A DNA stretch of 64,000 nucleotides. Origin: Bradyrhizobium sp. CB1717 (GTDB lineage: Bacteria; Pseudomonadota; Alphaproteobacteria; Rhizobiales; Xanthobacteraceae). The notes under the pieces were generated by a model, which saw only the letters and a list, made by a program, of their open reading frames with translations, did no database searches and was not told the DNA's origin. The position numbers were made by a program, and so were the translations under genes. Numbering within the stretch: the first letter of the stretch is position 1; every line of letters starts with the position of its first letter. This document shows, one piece after another, positions 41,874 through 51,312 of the stretch. The stretch is from assembly GCF_029714325.1 (NCBI RefSeq), contig NZ_CP121666.1:8976501-9040500 (forward strand). Reading direction: 5' to 3'.

Positions 41874-43088
41874 TTAAGCCCCCGGCAGATCCAGGATGCG
41901 CTTGGCGACAATGCCGAGCATGACCTCGGACGTGCCGCCCTCGATCGAGTTGGCCTTGGTGCGCAGCCAGGCGCGCGGGCGGGCGCCCTGCCTGGAGCGC
42001 TCGCTCTCCCATTCCAGCGCATCGACGCCGCCGGCCGACATCAGGATCTCGTAGCGGCGCTTGTTGAGCTCGGTGCCGTAATATTTCATCGCCGAGGAGA
42101 ACGCCGGATGCGCCTGCCCCGCCTTGGCGAGATCGACCGCGCGCTCGGCGCAGGCCGCGAGCGCGGCCTCGTCGACGTCGAAGCTCGCGATCTGGCCGCG
42201 CAGCATGGCATCATCGAGCCGCCCCAGCGTATCGGAGCCGACGGAATCCGCCGCGATCTGGCCGAGCGGACGGCCGACGCCGCGCTCGCCCATCCCCGAG
42301 ATCATCGCGCGCTCGTGCTGGAGCAGATATTTCGCGACGTCCCAGCCACGGTTGACGGTACCGACCACATGCGACTTCGGCACGCGGACACCGTCGAAGA
42401 AGGTCTCGCAGAACGGCGAGTAGCCGGAGATCAGCAGGATCGGCTTGGTCGAGACGCCCTTCGAGGTCATGTCGAACAGGATGAAGCTGATGCCGTCGTG
42501 CTTCTTCGCAACGGGATCGGTGCGGACGAGGCAGAAGATCCAGTCGGCGTAGTTGGCGTAGGACGTCCAGATCTTCGAGCCCGTGATGACGAAGTCGTCG
42601 CCGTCGCTCTCGGCGCGGGTCTGCAGCGAGGCAAGATCGGAGCCGGCGTTCGGCTCGGAATAGCCCTGGCACCAGCGGATCAGGCCCGCCGCGATTTTCG
42701 GCAGGTGCTCCTTCTTCTGGGCGTCGTTGCCGTATTTCAAAAGCGCCGGCCCGAGCATCCAGATGCCGAAGCTCGACAGCGGCGGACGCGCGCCCATTTT
42801 GGCCATCTCCGCGCGCAGCACCTTGTGCTCGGCGGCGCTGAGGCCACCGCCGCCATATTGCTTCGGCCAATCCGGCACGGTCCAGCCCTTGTCGCGCATG
42901 CGCTCGAACCAGATGCGCTGCGGCTCGGACGAGAATTTTGCGTTGCGTCCGCCCCAGAACACGTCGGCGTCGGAGGTTGCGGGCTTGCGCATCTCCGGCG
43001 GGCAATTGGCTTCGAGCCAGGCGCGCGTCTCAACGCGGAATGTTTCGAGATCGGCGGTTTCAGAATCGCTGGTTTGAGAGTCAGTCAT
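41874..43088 (-). CDS. Acyl-CoA dehydrogenase, large-subunit-like
   Basis: FAD-dependent dehydrogenase of 404 residues. The flavin/substrate region is RWCQGYSEPNAGSDLASLQT, followed by VITGSKIWTSYANYADWIFC and the C-terminal EGGTSEVMLGIVAKRIL nucleotide-contact motif. Its similarity to PimC- and FadE-type subunits and the neighbouring smaller dehydrogenase suggest a two-subunit complex. The N-terminal 25 residues are unusually acidic/serine-rich. The downstream partner's transcript passes through a family D repeat. Confidence 0.88.
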   Translation of the reverse strand: MTDSQTSDSETADLETFRVETRAWLEANCPPEMRKPATSDADVFWGGRNAKFSSEPQRIWFERMRDKGWTVPDWPKQYGGGGLSAAEHKVLRAEMAKMGARPPLSSFGIWMLGPALLKYGNDAQKKEHLPKIAAGLIRWCQGYSEPNAGSDLASLQTRAESDGDDFVITGSKIWTSYANYADWIFCLVRTDPVAKKHDGISFILFDMTSKGVSTKPILLISGYSPFCETFFDGVRVPKSHVVGTVNRGWDVAKYLLQHERAMISGMGERGVGRPLGQIAADSVGSDTLGRLDDAMLRGQIASFDVDEAALAACAERAVDLAKAGQAHPAFSSAMKYYGTELNKRRYEILMSAGGVDALEWESERSRQGARPRAWLRTKANSIEGGTSEVMLGIVAKRILDLPGA

Positions 43089-43225
43089 TGGTCGTTTCCA
43101 TCACTCAAAATCGACTTGTTGGCGGCGACTCTGGGCCATCGCCCCGTGGAATTCAACCACTTCCGCGGCCGCATTCCGTTATAGTCGCCGCCACGGCGGT
43201 GCTTGAAAACAAAGAGGAAACGACA

Positions 43226-43771
43226 ATGCGCCTGAAACTTCTTTCGCCTGGCGAAATGAACGAGAGCCAGCGGCAGACCTATGACGAGTCGATTGCCGGC
43301 AAGCGCGGCAAGCCGCCGGCTCCGATGATGGCCTGGCTGGGCAGCCCGGAGATGGCGCGGCATGCGACGCGGCTCGGCGAAGTGCTGCGCTTCGACACGA
43401 TCTTCCCGGCAAAACTCTCGGAGATCGCGATCCTGGTGACGGCGCGGCACTGGACCGCGCATTACGAATGGTATGCGCATAAGCGCCTGGCGCTTGCCGG
43501 CGGCATGAAGCCGGAGATCATCGACGCGATCCGCGATCGCCGCACGCCTGAGTTCGACGATGCCAAGGGGAAGATGATCTACGACGTCGCGAAGTCGCTG
43601 CATGAGGGACACGGCGTCGAGAAGGGGCTCTATGATGAGGCGGTGAAGCTGCTCGGCGAACGCGGTGTCGTCGAGGTGATCGGGCTGTGCGGCTATTACA
43701 CGCTGGTGTCGATGACGCTGAACACGTTCGAATTCGGCCTGCCCGAGGGCGAGGTGTCGGAGCTCGCTTAG
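43226..43771 (+). CDS. Carboxymuconolactone decarboxylase-family protein
   Basis: Protein of 181 residues with an AhpD-like helical fold. The active-site stretch is EIAILVTARHWTAHYEWYAH, which has H and E residues but no CxxC pair, so it belongs to the carboxymuconolactone-decarboxylase branch without peroxidase cysteines. The ATG at 43226 follows AGAGGAAA; upstream codons overlap the divergent dehydrogenase gene. The actual substrate is not known. It sits next to a VOC-family gene, which fits a small catabolic unit. Confidence 0.8.
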   Translation: MRLKLLSPGEMNESQRQTYDESIAGKRGKPPAPMMAWLGSPEMARHATRLGEVLRFDTIFPAKLSEIAILVTARHWTAHYEWYAHKRLALAGGMKPEIIDAIRDRRTPEFDDAKGKMIYDVAKSLHEGHGVEKGLYDEAVKLLGERGVVEVIGLCGYYTLVSMTLNTFEFGLPEGEVSELA

Positions 43772-43861
43772 TTTCCCGTCCGGAAACGATGGGTTTCGGG
43801 ATCAGCCCGTAGCGCGATCCCGGGGCCGGCCTTATGTGCATGGTTTCAACGGAGCATTCCC

Positions 43862-44356
43862 ATGTCGCAAACCCAGGCCGTCGCCGCCGGCACCCGAATC
43901 GGCCACGTCCACCTCAAGGTCGCCGACCTCGATCGCGCGCTCGGCTTTTATTGCGGCGTGCTCGGCTTCGAGCTGATGCAGCGCATGGGCTCGGGCGCGG
44001 CCTTCATCTCGGCCGGCGGCTATCATCACCACATCGGGCTCAACACCTGGGAGAGCAAGGGCGGCTCGCCGCCGCCGCCGGGCACGACGGGGCTGTTCCA
44101 CACCGCGATCCTCTATCCGACGCGCCCTGCGCTGGCGGATGCGCTGCACCGGGTGCTCTCGGCCGGCATTGCGCTGGACGGCGCGAGCGACCACGGCGTC
44201 AGCGAGGCGCTGTACTTGCGCGATCCCGACGAGAACGGCGTGGAGCTGTATTGGGACAAGCCGCGGGAGCAATGGCCGTTCGGGCCGGACGGGAAGCTCG
44301 CGATGTTCACCAAGCGGCTGGATGTGGAGGCGTTGCTGAGGCAGCGCGAGAGGTGA
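43862..44356 (+). CDS. VOC-family protein, extradiol-dioxygenase/glyoxalase-like
   Basis: Single-module-pair VOC protein of 164 residues. Putative metal ligands are H in HVHLKVADL (about residue 18), H in LFHTAILYP and E in NGVELYWDKP, the usual H/H/E set. The FYCGVLGFELMQRMG and YHHHIGLNTW segments are typical of catechol-2,3-dioxygenase-like proteins of this size. It lies 90 bases after the carboxymuconolactone-decarboxylase-like gene on the same strand. The substrate is unknown. Confidence 0.83.
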   Translation: MSQTQAVAAGTRIGHVHLKVADLDRALGFYCGVLGFELMQRMGSGAAFISAGGYHHHIGLNTWESKGGSPPPPGTTGLFHTAILYPTRPALADALHRVLSAGIALDGASDHGVSEALYLRDPDENGVELYWDKPREQWPFGPDGKLAMFTKRLDVEALLRQRER

Positions 44357-44371
44357 ACTCCGCCCTCTCCT

Positions 44372-44451
44372 CGTCATTGCGAGCGCAGCGAAGCAATCCA
44401 GAATCTTTCCGCCGAGACAGCCTGGATTGCTTCTCTGCGCTCGCAATGACG
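44372..44451. repeat. Palindromic intergenic repeat, family A
   Basis: CGTCATTGCGAGCGCAGCGA at the left, inverted end CTGCGCTCGCAATGACG at the right, with CCAGAATCTTTCCGCCGAGA between, nearly the same centre as the 25853 copy. Confidence 0.85.
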
Positions 44452-44493
44452 GAGTGTGTTAAGGCGCCGTTGCGATAGCCCAAGCGTGATGCC

Positions 44494-44581
44494 GTAGGGT
44501 GGACAAAGCGGAGCGTGCCCACCAAATCTCGCGATGTAGAAACAGGTGGTGGGCACGGCGCTTTGCGCCTTCCCACCCTAC
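44494..44581. repeat. Palindromic intergenic repeat, family C, overlapping a stop codon
   Basis: GTAGGGTGGACAAAGCGGAG and CGTGCCCACC at the left; GGTGGGCACGGCGCTTTGCG and CCCACCCTAC at the right. The last bases include the stop codon (44578-44580) of the MFS gene read on the minus strand. Confidence 0.85.
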
Positions 44582-45816
44582 GAGAGCTTCGCTTTGGGCT
44601 TCCCGCGCACCATGATCAACGCCGCGGCGGCCACCTCCAGCGCGATGCAGAGATAGAACGGTAGCGCATAGCCGCCGGACCAATCGCGGAGGCCCCCGAC
44701 AACGCCGGGCCCGAACGCATAGGTCACCTGGTTGATCGCGGTATTCAGACTGATCAGCACGCCGAACGCGGAGCTGTCGAACTCCTGCTGCACGATCAGC
44801 GACGGCAGCGTGATGAGGTTGCCGACCGAGAAGCCGAACACCGCGCAGGCCGCGATCAGCACATAATCGTTGTGCAGGTTGATGACGACGAGGAGCGCGG
44901 CAGCCTGGCTCAGGAACGAGATTGCGGAGGCCAGCCGCTGGTTGAGGCGGTCGATCACCAGCGAGAACAGCACGCGGCCGACCACCGCCATCGCAGTCAG
45001 CACTGCGACGGCAACCGCGGCGCGCTCGCGGCCGATCACGGGATCGAGGAACGAGATCAGGTGCACGATGAAGCCGACCTGCGCGAACAGCACTAGGGCG
45101 AATGCAATGGTCACCGTGAGGAAGCCGAGGTCGCGCAGCGCCCAGGCGCGGATCTGCGTCGACGATTGCGGCTTTGCTTTCGTCGCAGCCTGCCAGCCGT
45201 GAAGATCGGGCGGGCGGCCGACGAGAACCAGGATCACCGGCACGAGCAGCACCAGCATGGCGCCGGCGGCGGCGTACATCGCGCTGGCGAAGCCGACATG
45301 GCCGATCAGCGTCACCAGCAGCGGCACACCGACGATGCCGCCGAAGCTGGCGCCGTTGAGCGCGAGGCTGATCGCCATGCCGCGCTTTTGGTCGAACCAC
45401 AGGCTGATCGTGTTGGTGATCATGGCAAGGCTGGTACCGGCCCAGCCGAAGGCGAGCACGGCGTCGGCGAGATAGAGCTGCCAGGGCTCGCGCACCGCGC
45501 CGATCGCGACCGCGGCGGCCGCCATCGCCAGCGTGCCGGCGATCAGGCTGAGCCGCGGACCGTATTTTCGCACGGCTTCGCCGACGAAGACGACCAGCAG
45601 CGCGCCGAACAGATAGAAGAACGTCGTGCCGGAGGAGATCAGCGAGGCCGGCCAGCCCCGCGCGCGCTGCAGCTCGGCGACATAGACGCTCTGGCCGTAG
45701 AAGCCGAGCCCCCAGCCGAAGGTGGCGAGCAGGAAGCAGACGGCGACGATGCGCCAGCCTTCGTAGCGAAGCGAGGACTCGTCGATGGGAACCGTATGGC
45801 GGGGGTTGTCGAGCAT
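44578..45816 (-). CDS. MFS transporter (oxalate/formate antiporter- or monocarboxylate-like)
   Basis: Twelve-helix secondary transporter of 412 residues. It starts with a charged leader, then YEGWRIVAVCFLLATFGWGL; the loop 2-3 motif is FVGEAVRKYGPRLSLIAGTL, and MVRGKPKAK ends the protein. The ATG at 45816 is chosen for AAGGAG eight bases upstream; the frame is open further. A strong dyad (45908-45929) about 95 bases upstream is a likely operator. The stop codon lies inside a family C repeat. The substrate is unknown. Confidence 0.85.
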   Translation of the reverse strand: MLDNPRHTVPIDESSLRYEGWRIVAVCFLLATFGWGLGFYGQSVYVAELQRARGWPASLISSGTTFFYLFGALLVVFVGEAVRKYGPRLSLIAGTLAMAAAAVAIGAVREPWQLYLADAVLAFGWAGTSLAMITNTISLWFDQKRGMAISLALNGASFGGIVGVPLLVTLIGHVGFASAMYAAAGAMLVLLVPVILVLVGRPPDLHGWQAATKAKPQSSTQIRAWALRDLGFLTVTIAFALVLFAQVGFIVHLISFLDPVIGRERAAVAVAVLTAMAVVGRVLFSLVIDRLNQRLASAISFLSQAAALLVVINLHNDYVLIAACAVFGFSVGNLITLPSLIVQQEFDSSAFGVLISLNTAINQVTYAFGPGVVGGLRDWSGGYALPFYLCIALEVAAAALIMVRGKPKAKLS

Positions 45817-45907
45817 TTGCGCTTCTCCTTCGCATCCCCCGCGGGCGCCTTGCGTCACGCCCGTCTGTTGATGACGAGCATCATGTAACAATCGGCCTCC
45901 CGAAAAT

Positions 45908-45929
45908 CACTTCGATCTGGATCGAAGTG
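45908..45929. promoter_or_regulatory. CACTTCGATC-TG-GATCGAAGTG operator-like dyad
   Basis: Perfect 10-base arms around a 2-base centre, 92 bases upstream of the MFS start at 45816. Size and symmetry fit a homodimeric repressor site (for example TetR or LacI type). No regulator gene is adjacent. Confidence 0.5.
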
Positions 45930-45963
45930 TCAACGCTGCTGACAGCCTCCCGCCATCCTTTCG

Positions 45964-46012
45964 AGCATGAGCCTTTTCGAAAAACCGCTTCGCACTTTTC
46001 CGGATCATGCGT
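45964..46012. repeat. GAGCATG-type hairpin repeat
   Basis: CGAGCATGAGCC and GGATCATGCG flank TTTTCGAAAAACCGCTTCGC, an imperfect long hairpin at the end of the convergent MFS gene (stop 46012). It resembles the perfect hairpin at 39106-39130 and probably works as a terminator. Confidence 0.5.
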
Positions 46013-47259
46013 CACACCGCGTCCGGGAACTCACCCATCGCCGCCTCGAGCCGCGCCTTGCGGCGCTTCGCCCAGGAGACCAGCGAGAGCACGGCAAGGC
46101 CGAGCATGACCGGCGGGAACACCACCATGTTCACCGCCGACCAGCCGTAATTGGCGAGCAGTTGCCCGGAGGAGAACGAGCCGATCGCCATCATGCCGAA
46201 CACCAGGAAATCGTTGAAGGCCTGCACCTTGTTGCGCTCCTGCGGGCGGTGCGTCTCCAGCACCAGCGCGGAGGCGCCGATGAAGGAGAAATTCCAGCCG
46301 ACGCCGAGCACGATCAGCGTGGCCCAGAAATGCATCGCCGTGATGCCGGAGAGGCCGATGGTGGCGGCGCCCGCTTCCAGCAGGAGGCCGGCGGCCACGA
46401 TTTTCGGAGCGCCGAAGCGCGCGATCAGAGTCCCCGTGAAGAAGCTCGGACCGTACATCGCGACGATGTGCCACTGAATGCCGAAATTGGAATCGCTGAG
46501 GCTGAGGCCGCACATCTTCATGGCGAGCGGCGCCGAGGTCATCACCAGATTCATCATGGGATAGGCGATCACGCCGCACAGCGCCGCCGCGATGAAGCGC
46601 GGCTGGCTGACGATCGTGAGCAGCGGCCGCCCGCCGTGCAGATCGGCCGGAGCGGGCCTCGGCATATCGACGCCGGCGACGATGCCCATCGCGACCAAGG
46701 CTACGGCGGCCTGCACCAGGAAGCTGAAGGCGAACAGATAAGGCTGCCAGACATCCATGGTCCATTGCACGAGTTGCGGACCGAGCACGCCGGCGAACAC
46801 GCCGCCGGCCATCACCCAGGACACCGCCTTCGGGCGATACGCCGCGCTGGCGCCATCGGCCGCCGCGAAGCGATAGGATTGCGCCACCGCGCCGTAGAGG
46901 CCGCCGAGGAAGGTCGCCAGACAAAACAGCGCGAACGAGCCGTGCAGGATCGCGAACGAGCCGAGCAGACCGGTGAGCGTGCCGAGACCCGTGCCGGTGA
47001 TGAAAGCGGCGCGGCGGCCGAAGCGGCGCGAGATCGCGCCGGTCGGTAGCGTGCCGGCGGCGAGCCCGACCACATACATCGAGATCGGCACGGTCGCGAA
47101 CGACATGTCGGGCGCGAGCGTGGCGCCGACGATCGCGCCGGTGGCGAAAATGACCGCCGAATTGGCGCCGGTCAGCGCCTGCGCGGCGGCAAGGCGCACC
47201 ACATTGGCACGCACGCGGGCATCGGCGGCGATCTCATTGGCTGCAGTCACGTCCAGCAT
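46012..47259 (-). CDS. MFS transporter
   Basis: Secondary transporter of 415 residues with about twelve hydrophobic segments. The loop 2-3 motif is LPTGAISRRFGRRAAFITG and a glycine-rich FLGGLYGAVAQSYRFAAAD follows. The ATG at 47259 follows GGAAG; a GTG two codons earlier is possible. It lies upstream of, and on the same strand as, the other MFS gene, but with its own 200-base promoter gap. The substrate is unknown. Confidence 0.85.
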   Translation of the reverse strand: MLDVTAANEIAADARVRANVVRLAAAQALTGANSAVIFATGAIVGATLAPDMSFATVPISMYVVGLAAGTLPTGAISRRFGRRAAFITGTGLGTLTGLLGSFAILHGSFALFCLATFLGGLYGAVAQSYRFAAADGASAAYRPKAVSWVMAGGVFAGVLGPQLVQWTMDVWQPYLFAFSFLVQAAVALVAMGIVAGVDMPRPAPADLHGGRPLLTIVSQPRFIAAALCGVIAYPMMNLVMTSAPLAMKMCGLSLSDSNFGIQWHIVAMYGPSFFTGTLIARFGAPKIVAAGLLLEAGAATIGLSGITAMHFWATLIVLGVGWNFSFIGASALVLETHRPQERNKVQAFNDFLVFGMMAIGSFSSGQLLANYGWSAVNMVVFPPVMLGLAVLSLVSWAKRRKARLEAAMGEFPDAV

Positions 47260-47465
47260 CGGCACTTCCGCCCCAAGGGCATTTGAGGCTTTCGAGGGCC
47301 TTGTTGATTCCCGGCACTATGGAGGGGCGCGGAAGGACGGGCAACCGACGCAAACGGGCGCGGGCCATGCCTCTGACGCAATCGGTTGGATGATAGCGGC
47401 GCGCGGCCTTGACGGCTTGCGCTCGATCAAATCCTATCCGTCGCGAATTTTACGGAGTTTCGTTC

Positions 47466-49535
47466 ATGTCCGTCGACGACAGGCCCACGCTCAGCGCTCC
47501 CGACGACGATCCCTGGCTGTGGCTGGAGGAGATCGAAGGGCGGCAGGCGCTCGACTTCGTCGAGCGGCAGAATGAGCTGACGCTTCAAGCGTTCGGCGGC
47601 GCGGCCTTCGCGCGCGATCGCGATACCCTCGCGGCGATCTATGATCGTCCCGACAACATTCCCTATGTCAGCCGCCGCGGCACCGACCTGCATAACCTCT
47701 GGAAGGACGCCGGCAATCCGCGCGGCCTGTGGCGGCGAACGACGCTGGCGGAATTTCGCAAAGCCGCACCGGTGTGGGAGACCATGCTGGATATCGACCA
47801 GCTCGCGGCAAAGGAAGGCGAGGACTGGCTCCTCAGCGGGATCGCCACGATGCCGGGAAGCTCGCGCGCCATCCTGAGCCTGTCGCGCGGCGGCAGCGAC
47901 GCCGTCACCCTGCGCGAGTTCGACCTCGCCACCAGGAGCTTCGTTGCGGACGGCTTTACGCTGCCGGAGGCCAAGGGCGGCGTGGACTGGCTCGATGCCG
48001 ACACGCTGCTGCTGTCGAGCGCCCATGGCGAGGGCATGGCGACGACATCGGGCTATGCGCGAACGGTTCGCCTGTGGCGGCGCGGCCAGCCTGTCGACCA
48101 GGCCGAGTCGGTCGCGGAGACCACGGAAGATCACATGGTGATCTACGGCGGCGTCGATGACACGGGACCTGCGCCGCGCACCTGGATCATCGACCAGATC
48201 GACTTCTTCAATCACGCCATCTGGCTGCGCGATGCCGCCGGCACGATGACGAAGCTTGACCTGCCGACCGGCGTCTGGATGCAGGCGCATGGCGACTGGT
48301 TCGCGATCAAGCTGCGCAAGGACTGGACGGCCGGAGGCCGCGCCTATGCCACCGACACAGTGCTCGGCATCTCGCTCTCCGCCTTCCTCGCCGGCAGCCG
48401 CGATTTTGTCGTCCTGTTCGAGCCTGCACCGCGGCGCGCCTTGCAAGGGCTTTTCTGGGTCGCAGGAAAGCTGGTGCTGTCGATTCTCGACGAGCTCAAA
48501 CCGCAATTCGAGATCTGGACGCCAGCCGCTACGGGCTGGAGCCGCGAGACGCTTCCCGGCCTGCCGCAGATCGGCGTCGTCGACGTCTGGGCGCTCGATC
48601 GGCATCCGTCCGAAAGCAACGGCGATCTCCTCGCCAATGTGCAGGACCCGCTCACGCCGCCCTCGATGCTGCTGATCGCGCGCGGCGTCGCAAGTCCGAC
48701 CGTGCTGAAGCAGGCGCCGAAGACGTTCACCGCCGACGGCCTCGTGGTGACGCAGCACGAGGCGATCTCTGTTGACGGCGAGCGCATTCCCTATGTGCAG
48801 ACCGGCCCCGCCAAGGAGACCGGCGATGCGCCGGTCTTCATGAGCGCCTATGGCGGCTTCGCCGTCGCCGTGAAGCCGTACTACAACGCCTCGCTCGGCA
48901 AGCTGTGGCTGGAGCGCGGCGGCACCACGGTGGAGGCGAATTTGCGCGGCGGCGGCGAGTTCGGCACGCGCTGGCACGATGCCGGGCGCCTCGCCGGCAA
49001 GAAGCTGTCGCATGACGATTTCGCGGCCGTGGCCGCCGACCTCGTCCGCCGCGGCGTGACGAGCGCGAAGCGGATTGCAGCACAAGGCGGCTCGAACGGC
49101 GGCATTCTCATCACCAACATGCTGGTGCGCTATCCCGAGCGCTTCGGCGCGCTGTTCTGCACCATCCCGCTGATCGACATGCGCCGCTACACAAAGCTGC
49201 TCGCCGGCGCGAGCTGGATCGCGGAATATGGCGATCCTGACAAGGTGGAGGAGTGGGAATGGCTGAAGACCTACTCCGCCTATCACAACGTGAAAACTGG
49301 CCAGTCCTATCCACCGATCCTGATCGCGACGACGCGGCGTGACGACCGCGTCCACCCCGGCCATGCCCGCAAGATGGCGGCCAAGCTCCAGGCGATGGGC
49401 TATGAGGCCTGGTTCTACGAGCCGGCCGCAGGCGGCCATGGCTACGGCAAGGACAACAAGGAGCGCGCCGGCTTCGAGGTGCTCGGCTTCCGGTTCTTGA
49501 AGGAGAAGATCGGCTGGAAGGATGGCGAAGGCTGA
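47466..49535 (+). CDS. Prolyl oligopeptidase-family serine peptidase (S9A)
   Basis: Cytosolic-type oligopeptidase of 689 residues, without signal peptide. An N-terminal cap (DDDPWLWLEEIEGRQALDFV) and a beta-propeller (about 70-420) precede the hydrolase domain. The triad is S543 (AQGGSNGGILI), D626/D627 (TRRDDRVHPGH) and H658 (AGGHGYG). The ATG at 47466 has ACGGAG eight bases upstream. It is followed 11 bases later by an alpha/beta hydrolase. Confidence 0.9.
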   Translation: MSVDDRPTLSAPDDDPWLWLEEIEGRQALDFVERQNELTLQAFGGAAFARDRDTLAAIYDRPDNIPYVSRRGTDLHNLWKDAGNPRGLWRRTTLAEFRKAAPVWETMLDIDQLAAKEGEDWLLSGIATMPGSSRAILSLSRGGSDAVTLREFDLATRSFVADGFTLPEAKGGVDWLDADTLLLSSAHGEGMATTSGYARTVRLWRRGQPVDQAESVAETTEDHMVIYGGVDDTGPAPRTWIIDQIDFFNHAIWLRDAAGTMTKLDLPTGVWMQAHGDWFAIKLRKDWTAGGRAYATDTVLGISLSAFLAGSRDFVVLFEPAPRRALQGLFWVAGKLVLSILDELKPQFEIWTPAATGWSRETLPGLPQIGVVDVWALDRHPSESNGDLLANVQDPLTPPSMLLIARGVASPTVLKQAPKTFTADGLVVTQHEAISVDGERIPYVQTGPAKETGDAPVFMSAYGGFAVAVKPYYNASLGKLWLERGGTTVEANLRGGGEFGTRWHDAGRLAGKKLSHDDFAAVAADLVRRGVTSAKRIAAQGGSNGGILITNMLVRYPERFGALFCTIPLIDMRRYTKLLAGASWIAEYGDPDKVEEWEWLKTYSAYHNVKTGQSYPPILIATTRRDDRVHPGHARKMAAKLQAMGYEAWFYEPAAGGHGYGKDNKERAGFEVLGFRFLKEKIGWKDGEG

Positions 49536-49545
49536 AGGGGCGAAC

Positions 49546-50367
49546 ATGCAATTCATTGCGTCCGGCCGCGCCAGGCTCGCGACCGAAATCGTGGGCGACG
49601 GCACCGCAATTGTCTTTCTTCATGCCAATGTGTGCGACCGGCGCATGTGGCGCGACCAGATGGATGCAATCGGCACCACCCACAAGGCGGTCGCCTATGA
49701 CCGGCGCGGCTTCGGCGAAACGCGCGCCGAGCCGGAGGACTTTTCCGCCCTGTCGGACCTGATGGCAGTGCTGGAGGCGACCGCAGGCGGCAAGCCCGCA
49801 ATTCTCGTTGGCTGCTCCCTCGGCGGCCGCATCGCGCTCGATGCCGCCATCCGTCACAAGTCGCGCGTTCGTGCGCTCGTCCTGATCGCGCCCAATGTCG
49901 CCGGCGCGCCCGATCCGACCTACACGCCCGACATCGCCAGGCTGATGGCGCAGTCGAAAGAGGCGGAGGTGTCCGGCGATGTCGATCGGTTGAACGCGTT
50001 GAAAGCGCGCCTCCTGCTGGATGGAGCGCTGGCGCCCGAAGGTCGCGTCACCGGGCCTACGCGCGATCTGTTCCTCGACATGAACGGCATCGCACTCCGC
50101 TCGCCGCCGTTCGGAACGGACGTCGACATTCGTCCCTTCTTCGACCGGCTCGGCGATGTCGCGGTGCCGACACTCGTAGCTTGGGGCGACCTCGACTTCC
50201 CCTATGTTCAGGATCGTTGCCGCCACGTCGCGGCGGTCGTGCCGGGTGCGGAGAGGCATGAAATGCCGGGCGTGGCGCATCTCCCGAGCCTGGAGCGGCC
50301 GGCGGAGGTTACGGCTCTCATTTCCGAATTCGTCGCACGACATGCGGGAGCAGGCGAGGCGCGATAG
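49546..50367 (+). CDS. Alpha/beta hydrolase
   Basis: Hydrolase of 273 residues. The nucleophile elbow is S91 in VGCSLGG, the acid is in WGDLDFPYV and the histidine in VAHLPSLERP; the oxyanion region is FLHANVCDRR. The ATG at 49546 is preferred because AAGGGG lies six bases upstream; an ATG at 49522 would overlap the peptidase gene. It forms a two-gene unit with the peptidase. The substrate is unknown; it resembles 3-oxoadipate-enol-lactonase-like esterases in general form only. Confidence 0.85.
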   Translation: MQFIASGRARLATEIVGDGTAIVFLHANVCDRRMWRDQMDAIGTTHKAVAYDRRGFGETRAEPEDFSALSDLMAVLEATAGGKPAILVGCSLGGRIALDAAIRHKSRVRALVLIAPNVAGAPDPTYTPDIARLMAQSKEAEVSGDVDRLNALKARLLLDGALAPEGRVTGPTRDLFLDMNGIALRSPPFGTDVDIRPFFDRLGDVAVPTLVAWGDLDFPYVQDRCRHVAAVVPGAERHEMPGVAHLPSLERPAEVTALISEFVARHAGAGEAR

Positions 50368-50422
50368 CGCTACCGCTTCGCGCTCTCACCATCACGACGT
50401 GAGGCGGGTACCGCTCTCTCAT

Positions 50423-50447
50423 TCCCCCCCGCAAGGGGGGAGGGAGC
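50423..50447. repeat. GC-rich repeat, family B (short fragment)
   Basis: TCCCCCCCGCAAGGGGGGAG is the right half-hairpin of family B, without a left partner. It sits between the convergent hydrolase and methyltransferase genes. Confidence 0.6.
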
Positions 50448-50492
50448 GCACCGCTGTTATGGCGTGCACCCAGACCCAAGTCTGGCAGCGCC

Positions 50493-51167
50493 TCACCCCC
50501 GCGCAAACACCAGCGTCAGATTGTTCGCGGGCATCTCGATCGTATCGACGAGGCGAAGGCCTACCGCCTTCGCCAGCTTCTCGACATCGACGACGTCGCG
50601 CACGCCCCAGTCGGGATTGCCTTCGCGCAACGACGTGTCGAACACGGCGTTGCTGAGCGCGGTGTGCTTGCCGTCGCGCTTGAACGGGCCATAGAGGAAC
50701 AGCTTGCCGTCAGCGCGCAAGTAGCGGCCGGCGCCGGCGAACAGGCCTTCGGCCACGGTCCAGGGCGCGATGTGGATAACATTGGCGCAGAACACGGCGG
50801 CAAGGCTGCTCGGCCCCTGCCCGCTCTTCATCTCCGGACACCAGTCGGGATCGGTGAGGTCGATCCGCAACGGCGAGCGGATGTTCGGCAGGGCCGAATG
50901 GACGCGCCAGGCCTCGATGCTCTTCACGTGCCGCTGGTTGAGGTCGCTGGGCCACCAGATCAGGCCGGGCGTATGCCCGGCGAAATGGACCACGTGCTGG
51001 CCGGTTCCGCTGCCGACCTCGACCACATTGCCGGTCAGCCCAGCCAGATGCTTCTCCAGCGCCGCCCAGATCGGCTCGTGATTGCGATGGAAGGCCGGCG
51101 CATCGAGCCGGCCGTCGGGCTCGACCCGTCCGCCGTCCCTGCCAAATTCGACGACATATTCAGCCAA
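50493..51167 (-). CDS. DUF938 family SAM-dependent methyltransferase-like protein
   Basis: Protein of 224 residues with a Rossmann methyltransferase fold. The SAM-binding motif is VEVGSGTGQH (residues 49-58) and a later strand is FCANVIHIAPW. The N-terminal RLDAPAFHRNHEPIW is the DUF938 hallmark. The TTG at 51167 is chosen since AAGGGG lies seven to eight bases upstream and the family begins near this point; no ATG fits. It is divergent from soxX. The substrate is unknown; related genes are sometimes found near sulfur or thiol functions. Confidence 0.8.
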   Translation of the reverse strand: MAEYVVEFGRDGGRVEPDGRLDAPAFHRNHEPIWAALEKHLAGLTGNVVEVGSGTGQHVVHFAGHTPGLIWWPSDLNQRHVKSIEAWRVHSALPNIRSPLRIDLTDPDWCPEMKSGQGPSSLAAVFCANVIHIAPWTVAEGLFAGAGRYLRADGKLFLYGPFKRDGKHTALSNAVFDTSLREGNPDWGVRDVVDVEKLAKAVGLRLVDTIEMPANNLTLVFARG

Positions 51168-51312
51168 GTGAGGTCCCCTTGAAAAAACGAGAACGCGATG
51201 AAAACAGGATGAGCGCCCAAACGCCACGAAACAGCCGGCCCGCACCCACGATCTTTAACGCCTGGGGACTCCTGGGGCCAAATCGACCGAACAAATAATC
51301 TCTTCAGTTGCA

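Noticed and set aside
47427..49604. A 725-codon open frame on the minus strand opposite the peptidase gene
   Set aside because: Antisense shadow; the plus strand encodes a clear S9A peptidase with its triad.
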